Under the pieces are notes generated by a model that did not search any database, had not been told where the DNA came from, and worked only from the letters and a program-made list of their open reading frames with translations. 64,000 nt of DNA, taken from NCBI RefSeq assembly GCF_040581485.1, contig NC_090135.1, forward strand, positions 3,465,001 through 3,529,000, written 5' to 3'. This document shows positions 56,251 through 64,000 of the stretch, in pieces. The stretch's first letter is position 1. The number at the start of each line of letters is the position of its first letter. Position numbers and translations under genes: made by a program. This DNA comes from Linepithema humile. Lineage: Eukaryota; Arthropoda; Insecta; Hymenoptera; Formicidae.

Positions 56251-57981
56251 TGTTACGTCCTGATAGATGTAGAATTTTTTCGTTGGGCTCGGCGATCGAC
56301 GTAAACGGGCCTGACCGCACGAGCCGAGCGGCAAGTTTAGGACTTGCGACGGGTCAGCGACTGGAAGAGTCGTTTTTACTCCGTCAACGAGTCAACCGCT
56401 CGTGGTTCCCTTTTTGGGTCAAGGAATTGAATCCCTATTACCCGGGACGGAACCTTTGTGCGCAATTTGAGAGAGAAGGTGTGAGGGGGTGACGAACGAG
56501 GAGGGTGTGGTTAAATGAAAAAGAACAAAAGTTTAATTTACTAAAGACAACATTTTAATTTGATTGAATTTATAATTAGGATACAAAAACTTAATTCTTG
56601 ATCGCATGTGTTAATAATTTTATTTGTGTATTCTTTACAATAGTGTGTGTGTGTGTGTGTGAGTGTTTTATTTTTCCGGAGGGAGGACAGAAGAAATAAT
56701 AAAATAAAGAGGAATGAACTGACTTACTCGTTGCAGGATAGTTTTGGATTGGGTTGAATATGTTCGGTGGTTCTGAGCAGGCACCCCGTTGAGGGATGGT
56801 GTGTAGGCGTCGGACCCTTTTGTAAACGTGTGGGCACCCTGCTGCGGGATGGTGTCGTCAGGGTGATGGACCCTCTACTTGAGATGCACCACTTGGTTGC
56901 GACAAAGTATCGACTTGTTTAATTCGCGACCCGAACTACTCGAAAAACTGTCTGAAGGACTTGGCAAAACTTGCTTGATGAACTGAGTGACTAATTGTGT
57001 ATAATTGCGGTTTGGAGCCACCAAAACACGGGTTTTTATACCTTTTCCTTGGGGTGGATCCATTTGGAAAATCTTAGGTTTTTGAAGCGGGGATCGAATA
57101 GGAATTAGTCTTGTGAGAAGATTTTTAATGTGGGGGAGGGTGGCGTCATTTTTAGCTAATAGGATTAGGTTTAGGTAATTAAGTTACTTGGAATGGGGGA
57201 AAGAAGAAAGGGGCCTTAACGAATAAGGAATAGCGTCGTTTCGGGTCCATAAGCGATGGGGGTAGGTTTTTGAGGTGGCGTAACCCGGTTGGTGTTAATT
57301 AGTATAGGTGGGGTGCATCTCAGTGTCTTAAGATCTAGGTGGGCGTAGTCTTTAGACCGTACGACGGAACGAAGGGTGGTCTATAGAGGTGCTTGCCCCG
57401 ATTCCCGGCTTTCGGATTGGAGGGTTGAGAATCGGTATATGAGTTCGCTAGACCTTGGGTCACTGATCTAATAAATTTGACAGTTTACGACTGTCGCGTG
57501 GCCCTGGAGTTGCGTGGAGAGTGCGATTAATGCATCTCGGTTTCCCAGACCTACTGAACACGTGCACCGTATCAGGTGTCATGCCTTCTAGGCGTGCGAC
57601 TGTGGTCATTGCCCGATTGTCACTCGGTAAAACCCTATCTACTAGGGTTCCCGTAGGCGGAATCCAAATATATGGCTAGCTGGTGCCAGTTTTTATTTCT
57701 TACTTTAAACATCTGGAGTCGACTAAAGACTCCGGTTACCGCGACTTTTGACTTTTATGATTTTTCTGACGACGTGGGGCACGCTGACCGACCAAGGTAT
57801 TTTCAAATATCTATCCCCCTTGCTATTTTTCTCTGTGAGAAAGTTCGAGCTCATGGTGTCTCGTGAGAAAAACAGCTCTGGTGTTGTAATATTCTTTAAG
57901 AGTTTTTTGTTGGTCCCGTGTTTACTAGGTCTGGTATTTAATAAAAAGAAAAGAATCGTGAAGTCTGATCAGGACGTAACA
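56251..57981 (-). repeat. 5' LTR (1731 bp)
   Basis: Same structure as 43135-44876. It carries the promoter for genomic RNA. The GT microsatellite (about 56643-56663) is shorter here than in the 3' LTR. Confidence 0.95.
57033..57042 (-). promoter_or_regulatory. TATA box of the 5' LTR
   Basis: On the minus strand GGTATAAAAACC lies about 940 bases from the LTR start, which implies a long U3. The same sequence lies near 43929-43940 in the 3' LTR. Confidence 0.55.
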
Positions 57982-58449
57982 GACAAATAAAATTGGTTTT
58001 TTGCCTGTAGCCATGGATACTAATGAAATTATAATGGTAATAACAAAATATCCTCTTTTTGAGGTTTTGTGACTCGCGTTTGTTCTTTAGGCAACATAAA
58101 AGTAATAATTTCGCGAGTCAATAATAAACGTAAAATCATTATAACTTAATTTAGCGTTTTGTCAATCAAGACGCTTGTCGCATGTCTTAATTCGAGAGGA
58201 ACTTATTTTTCTTATTAATTATTTTGATTAATTATTTAGTTTTAATGAAACGCATAATATTGTTATATTTATACTTATCGACTAATAATGAATGTAAATT
58301 GAACGCTTATCTTAGTTTCTACGCCTTATTTAGATTTACGAGGCGTAGCTTTAATATATTGAAACTGGCTTTTGGTTAAATTAACATAATTGACTTTTTG
58401 TTTTTACGAATACACACAGAATGTAAAAATAAACGAATTTTGAGTATTT
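57982..58449. other. Flank of the gypsy element, AT-rich, no gene
   Basis: It starts with the right GACA copy and an AATAAA at 57986. It contains an imperfect pair GTGACTCGC / GCGAGTC near 58070-58120. No ORF supported. Confidence 0.5.
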
Positions 58450-58454
58450 GTAAT

Positions 58455-61111
58455 TCACGCCAAATTACTTGCAGGCTTCGCGAGGTAGTCTGTTTTCCGG
58501 ATGTCTCCGATGTTTGGTTCCCTCGTCTTTACGGTGTCTAGGCTCCGCTCTGGTTGCCCTTGGTCCCGCTGGTTCTTTCCGGCTCGTGACCGACTGTCGG
58601 TCGCAAGGTCTAGTTGAATTAGTCGTATTAGAATCATTGCCGCCACGAATAAAATTGTTCTATATCCACAACATAACCTAAGGGAGATTTTTTTTTGTAA
58701 TCTGGATATATCCCTTTTAATCCTGTTATTGCCGGTTATGTCCATTGCCCATACCAGGGCTCCATATAATAAAACGGAATGCATTGCATTAGAATACAAT
58801 CTTCTTACCCGCTCTCTCGGACCTTTTAAATTTAGCATAATACCAGATAGAGCAGTAAACATTCGTTCCGCTTTGGGAATAGCGCTTGTGAAATGTGGCG
58901 CAAATGTCCAATCCCATCTAGTATGACACCTAAATAGCGGATGATGTTTTTCACCTTTATCAGTTTGCCCTTTACTAGTATGGAGACTGTGTGGCTTTTG
59001 ACAGCACTAGCTGGAAAGGCCATTGCCTCAGTTTTTGCAGGAGCAACTCTTAAACCTAGTTTTTCTATTTCTAGAACCAGTAAGGCCACCGCAAGTTCCG
59101 CTCTACACGCCGCCTCCCTGATGGAGTACCCAGAGGTCAGTAAAACCGTATGATCCGCGTAACAGAGTACCATACTGTTTTTTAGTAGGGCTGCAGATTC
59201 CAGCACTCCGTCGTACCCTATATTCCATAGGGTAGGACGCAGAGCTGACCCTTGAGGGACTCCTCGAGTGACTTTTCCTGGTGATTTTACCATGTCGGTT
59301 TACATACACCAACCATCTGTCGCTCAAGTAATCTCTAATTATTTCCAACAGATATTCGGGAAATTGCTTTCTTCTCATGGCTCGGAGAATGGTGCTCCAT
59401 TGCAGGGAGTTGAACGCGTTGGCAATATCCAACCCCACTGCCAACACCACTCGTCCTTGCTCTTGGACGCACGATCGTAGACGAAGGATGGCATTAATCG
59501 TGGATCTACCTTCCCTAAATCCATATTGTTCGTCGGAAAGTCCACAGGTATCCTGCAGGTAAGTATTAATGCAACCAACTATTAATCTTTCCAACAGTTT
59601 TCCAGCTTCGTTTAAGGCAAATAGGACGAAAGCAGGCCGGGTCGTCCATCTGACCCTCCTTTTTCCGGAGAAGGACAAGGTTCGCCACCTTCCAGTTTTT
59701 CAGAAATTTACCTTCTTTCAGGCACGAGTTGCAGCATCTTGTCTAGGCAGAGAGCAAGTGTTCGGACGTACCAACTATCACTGATCCAAGCACTCCTCCT
59801 GGGCCTGGGGCTTTATTTCCCTGTATTTTTTTCAGGGCTGATTTCACCCCTAATTCTTGGACGTTCCAGTCTGCCTGCCAAACAATTTGTTCTCTATGAG
59901 GTTCTCGGCATCTATCACCCGGCGGGAAGAGTACATTGAGTACCTTCTCCACAGTGTTTGGCGGAAGTGCAGCGACTATCGGCATGGTCTGGGGTTTTAT
60001 CTTTCTTGTTACTATTTGGAAAGGTCGTCCCCAGGGATCTTGGTCAATCGTCTCCAAAAGTTTTCTCCATGCATTGTTCTTGATCTTCTTTATAGCTAAT
60101 CGCAGGTTTCTTTGTGCTTCTGTGTGTTGTCGTTCTGCATAGATTCTTATGTCATCTGATCCTCTTTTTCTTATTCTCGTGAGTAGTCTTCTTGTTTTTA
60201 TGCATTTTTCTCGTAGTGTAGCTACTTCTTTACACCACCAGTATGTGTTATTCTGCCTGTTCTTTCTAATTCTCGGCATTGCTACATCAGAAACCTCACA
60301 CAATGTATTGTCTAGCCAGGAAGCCTGTTCCACTGCACCCTTCTCCAGATGCTCTCTGTCAATCCATGTTTTGGCTATGATCGCGGCCATTAAACGATCA
60401 TTGTTCAGTTTTTTGCCATTCCATTTGGGAAAACGGAGTCTGGATTCCCTTAATCTATTTTTCACCCGATCGAGGGTGGATCCTAGAGTTATTTTAATAT
60501 ATAGATGATCTGAGGCGGTAGGAGTTTCCAGGTCTACATAGCAATTTTTTATCTTACTGAGCATAGCTGGGTTTGCGCATGCAAGGTCTACAGTTGATCG
60601 GCCTTGTGATCTCACACATGTGGACGTAGTGTCCTTGTTAACCAAAATGAGACCTCTACCAGCAGCCCAGTTTACTAGTATTTTGCCTTTAGTTGAGCTC
60701 TTCTTGTCCCATTGTAGGGATCTAGCGTTGAAGTCACCTAGCAGTAACACTGGTCTTCCAATGTTGGGATCTAGTAATGAGGCTACCGAACTGAGGAAAG
60801 CCCTAAAATTTACATTTTTTCTCGGCGAGCAATAGCGTCCCACAATTAGATAGCCGCCCTAGTCTACGGCTATCCAGTCCATTGTTCGTTCAATTAGATT
60901 GCAAGGGAGGTTTTCCCCCACATCACCCCCCCCCCCAGGTGATTGCCACCTTGGAGGAGTTCCCAGTTGAACCCCACCACCTGGAATTTTCTGGTACGTA
61001 GTAGGGCTCCGTCACAATGACGAGGCTCGTTCTCCACTCAGTCACGTGAATGAGTAGATCCTGAGCCCCGCCAGAGTGATTAACGTTAGCTAAAATAATT
61101 GAGAGGGCCAT
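58455..61111 (-). pseudogene. Element E ORF2 remnant (endonuclease and RT)
   Basis: It starts MALSIILANVNHSGGAQDLL. The endonuclease shows VLLLGDFNARSLQW and ASDHLYIKI (60740-60510). RT blocks are NKAPGPGG, NEAGKLLERLI, EQYGFREGRSTINAI, DIANAFNSL and RGVPQGSALRP. The catalytic box reads CYADHTVLL (about 59160), so the second Asp is His and polymerase activity would be lost. Frame changes occur near 60850, 59700 and 59290. The C-terminal finger is absent. Confidence 0.85.
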
Positions 61112-62114
61112 TAGTGTATATTAGTATCCTCTATCTCCATACTTGTTACCTTTCTCATTGTTGAGACCGGCATAGAAGTATTACTTGACCTGCCCTTAAC
61201 GGGGGGGCTGGGCGGGCATTCAGGACTGCTCGCTCTATGATCCTTTAAGCCTCTGTCCTTACAAATTGGGCAGCATGCTTTCCTAGTACATGTTTCTACT
61301 TTGTGGTCGGTTTCTCCACAGTTGTAACAGTGCGAAGACAGATCCACGTTGTCTGGGGGGCATCTGTTACGGGTATGTCCTTTAGCTAAACATTTGTAGC
61401 ATTGTATTAGTCTTATTTGTAGTATCTCTACTCGAGCCATTGTCCAACCTATTCGTATTTTTCCTCCTTCTGCAGCTTTAACAGCTGCCAGCGCTGGAAC
61501 TTGAAGCCAAATCGCACCCATGCCTTATTTGTATCGTCTAATGTGGCCGTGGCGTATGTCATCTACATGTCATTCGCCTTGTTTCGCAACTATTTGAATC
61601 ACTTCCTCTGGCGCTGTGGCATCATCAAGGCCAGAGAGTCTCAAATCTATCTTTTGCGTGGGCGTCCAATTTTGACCTCCGTCCCCTTAAACACCTTCCG
61701 TAATTTGTTCGCAAGAGTGTCTGCTTTGTCATTCGCCTTTTCACCCGGAATTTGGATTATAATTCCTCTCGTAAATGCGGGTTTTATCGTCGTAATTTCA
61801 ATGCCCAGCTCATTAAGATTAATGGCTGATTTTGCCTTTTGCATTGTCTCAGTATACTTGTCGCCGTCTAAGCAAGTGATAGACACAACAGCAGAGCGTG
61901 ACAATTTTTAGCTTTTAAAGGGTTATTCTTTATCCCCTCTTTCCTTTCTCTTTCTTTGTTGTGATTCACAGGAGGAGCATTGAAAGTGTTCATTTTTTCT
62001 CCTTTTGTTTTCTTCTTGGCTTTTCTGCCAATTACTTCGATCCACAATAGTTCTGATTGTTGGGTCGGTTTACTTTCTATTTTTCTTTTTCTAATTTTCT
62101 TTTTTGTTTCAGAT

Positions 62115-62199
<85 letters not shown>
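62115..62199. repeat. (GCA)n microsatellite, about 28 units, in element E ORF1
   Basis: A pure trinucleotide tract that encodes Ala on the element strand and Gln or Ser on others. Confidence 0.95.
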
Positions 62200-62200
<1 letters not shown>

Positions 62201-63240
62201 CGATCCGGCAACGAATGGAGCAACAGATGAAGCAGCGGGAGCAGTCATCTTTGAAGATCTCGGAGCAGCAGATGGAGCAGCGAGGGTAATTACCTTTGTT
62301 GGCATCTTTGAGGTAAGTTTTTTTTTACTCGATGTTTCCTCTTTTTTGTTTTGTTCTAGGTATGATTTATTTTCTTTATTCCCAGCTAGTCCTTTTACTT
62401 GTAATTGGACCAAATTCTGGACCACTGACGTTAAGCCTTTGATTGCAGTTAAGATTTCGTTTGCATTTTCTTGGCTTTTTACTTCCATTGTCGTTGCAAG
62501 GGGGGTGTTCTTCATTACAACATCCATATCTGAATGTCGTCTATTACCTGTGTCTTGTTCTTTAGATTTATTTTTAATTACTCTATTTTGAAGTATTCTT
62601 CCTTCATCTATGACCTTGGTTACTCCTTGCATTGGGAGTTTGACAACCGGTGGAACGTATATCTCCATACTAGGTAGGTGGCCTCTTCTTCATAATACGA
62701 AATTGGATCCGTGGTAGGTGTAGAAGAGGAAGTTTCTTTTTGAGCGGGAACTGTCCTTTCTTCCAGTTTCTTTTTTAACAACTCATTTTCTTGTTTGATT
62801 ATGGCCATTTTTTTCCCTAATTTATTTACTTTTTTTGCAGGAATTGCGTGTCTCCTTGATAGGCTTTTATTGTAAGTAGTGTGATCGCCTCTAGAACTGC
62901 CTGCGTGCATGTTTTGATCTTTCTATCTAGTGTACCTTTGATGTTTCTTGACTTTGCTCTAGAACCATCCACTTCACGCAGCCAGCCTTTAGCGTAGGCG
63001 CCTATTTCTGCTGTGGATTTTTTGCCTAAATCAGCCATTAAGTTGTCAGCCTCTAGTCGCTGGTTGTATGTTAGCTCCAAGCCCTTCTCCGCTTCTTTTT
63101 CCTCCAAAGAGGAAGTGTCCGGAGTGTTTCAACATTTTCTCTTCTTGGTACGTTTGGGTCCTGAACTCGATACCGTCTTCATTAAAAAGGCTTGACTTTC
63201 GGTGTCAAAGATTACTGTAAGATCCATACACTCGGTGTCT

Positions 63241-63282
63241 AGAGTGCAAAAACGGAGAAACGGTTCTCCGTTTTTGCACTCT
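63241..63282. repeat. Perfect 17-bp hairpin in element E
   Basis: AGAGTGCAAAAACGGAG, an 8-base loop, then its exact complement. It lies between ORF1 fragments. Confidence 0.9.
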
Positions 63283-63629
63283 TTGTTGCTTTTTTTCCAG
63301 GTATTGTCCTGACTTTTGGGACAGGAGTTAGCGTAACTTCCATTAGCATACCTGGCAAGACCCCTACATCAGTCTTGGATCTTTGTCTTATCTTGCACGA
63401 GAGCAGAAGGTAAGTTCATACCTATCTCCTTTTCTCGTATATTCCATGCTTTTCCGATTGAACTTGGTCCTGGTTGTTGCTCCCTTATCATATAATCTAC
63501 TTGTAGGTTTGAGACGATAGCTGGTTTAGCTAGGCCGCTTGTCACAAACAGTCCAGCCAGCCCTTTACTTGATGACGACATATCGGAGGCAGGGATACCT
63601 CCGTATGCGCCGATCACTGGGGTATCCGA

Positions 63630-64000
63630 CCCCCCCCCCCCCCTGTGATGGTAAGTGTTCTTCTTCGTATTCCATTAAATTCATAAAATATAATTTGTTG
63701 ACACAGTTTTCTTCTGCGGGTTTGTAATCAGAGTTTTACTTCTCCTAGGTCGGTTGCCGGCCAAGGCTAATGAGCCCGACCTGCCCGATGAGCAAAACGC
63801 AGCCGGATTCAATCTAGCAACTCTTCAGACGGCCCCGGCCGCTGGACCGGGCCGGAACTCTAGGGGCCTTCCCTAGAAGATCCGCCCCGGACCATCGCCA
63901 TCACCTTAGTCTTGACAAGAACTAAAGGTGACCCAGTCCGACGTACTTGAGAGTTTCAGGCACGTTGGCCCGTCTCTCCTCAAAGCGCCCAGAGAGAACT
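63630..64000 (-). other. Probable 5' UTR of element E
   Basis: A C-run near 63631-63644 and GC-rich DNA to the window edge, with no ORF on the element strand. The 5' terminus of E is not in the window. Confidence 0.45.

Larger units (their letters stand above)
43135..57981 (-). mobile_element. 14.8-kb Ty3/gypsy element with env and a Tudor-domain ORF
   Basis: It has two LTRs (TGTTACGTCC...GGACGTAACA) and GACA duplications. Order on the minus strand: 5' LTR, tRNA-Pro-type primer site, gag, protease, RT, RNase H, integrase, env, Tudor-domain ORF, a 1.5-kb AT-rich 3' region, polypurine tract, 3' LTR. Pol type and gene order are errantivirus-like, but the env is of the chuvirus-like glycoprotein type and not the usual baculovirus-F type. 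I count about two dozen substitutions between the LTRs, so the insertion is recent, yet gag, pol and env each contain at least one frame break. At 14.8 kb it is roughly twice the length of a standard gypsy element. Confidence 0.93.
61111..63617 (-). pseudogene. Element E ORF1 (gag-like) with poly-Ala run and CCHC knuckles
   Basis: Pieces in shifting frames: 63617-63369, 63107-62826 (LEADNLMADLGKKSTAEIGA and a coiled segment), 62910-62620 (KKMAIIKQENELLKKKLEER, a coiled coil), and 62668-61868 with a run of about 28 Ala encoded by GCT repeats (62115-62199) next to a Lys-rich segment. It ends 61521-61111 with knuckles CYKCLAKGHTRNRC and CYNCGETDHKVETC and a CCPIC motif. It binds element RNA in this clade. 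It is broken by several shifts. Confidence 0.8.
58450..64000 (-). mobile_element. R1-clade (SART-like) element E, 3'-truncated, 5' end beyond window
   Basis: 5' UTR (63630 onward), ORF1 (63617-61111), ORF2 (61111-58455). ORF1 stop and ORF2 start overlap as TAATG at about 61113-61109, the reinitiation arrangement known from SART1. ORF2 breaks off after the RT, within the region that follows VRRLYSNAMHSVLLYGA, so the CCHC finger and 3' UTR are missing. It is distinct in sequence from A-C. Confidence 0.85.

Noticed and set aside
61980..62591. Plus-strand ORF with poly-Ala or poly-Gln
   Set aside because: Created by the (GCA)n tract opposite element E ORF1.

Overview
This 64 kb window looks like insect nuclear DNA, most likely hymenopteran (ant-like), although no host marker gene proves it. 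It is a graveyard of nested transposable elements with spliceosomal introns, insect R1-clade (SART-like) non-LTR retrotransposons, solo LTRs, long-TIR DNA transposons and an envelope-bearing Ty3/gypsy element. I found no bacterial genes, rRNA, tRNA genes or CRISPR arrays. Family names come from motifs read by eye; nothing was searched.

Left part (1-25.6 kb). A minus-strand gene resembling the NOF/MULE transposase family, with a C-terminal ubiquitin-protease-like domain, runs from 18058 to 856 but is broken twice. A solo LTR (15760-17127, TSD TGTA) interrupts it. So does an R1-clade element A (2048-14517, minus, 14-bp TSD). Element A was itself hit by a plus-strand R1-clade element D (2737-7730, 15-bp TSD), whose 1189-codon ORF2 is still open. 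To the right lie 158-bp tandem repeats, then element C (19500-20997) and element B (20998-25562), both relatives of A. B is split by a solo LTR (22845-23797), and the window begins inside a second, inverted copy of that LTR.

Middle (25.6-43.1 kb). A 932-bp foldback element comes first. Next is a small intron-containing minus-strand gene encoding a Gln-rich protein (37689 to 27639). A complete long-TIR DNA transposon (27668-31377) sits inside its last exon. A solo LTR (31614-37300) sits inside its second intron, and that LTR contains a complete RAG1/Transib-like transposon (31647-36083, GGGCG target duplication). A near-perfect 56-bp-arm hairpin lies 17 nt upstream of the gene's start codon. 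Fragments of a Tc1/mariner-like element, a gypsy gag and an R1-clade ORF2 follow.

Right part (43.1-64 kb). The centrepiece is a 14.8-kb Ty3/gypsy provirus-like element (43135-57981, minus) with LTRs of 1.74 kb that differ by roughly 1-2 percent. Its order is LTR, tRNA-Pro primer site, gag with six CCHC knuckles, protease, RT, RNase H, integrase, a glycoprotein env of the chuvirus-like type, a separate 211-codon ORF that reads as an extended Tudor domain, polypurine tract, LTR. Env and the Tudor ORF each start directly after a good 3' splice site, so both could be made from spliced mRNAs. Tudor domains are hallmarks of the piRNA pathway, so this is the best candidate for an undescribed system: an envelope-bearing retroelement with its own Tudor protein. 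Another SART-like element E (58450 to the window edge, minus) closes the window.

Most retroelements point to the minus strand, and the nesting is several layers deep. This is typical of heterochromatin and compatible with a piRNA cluster.
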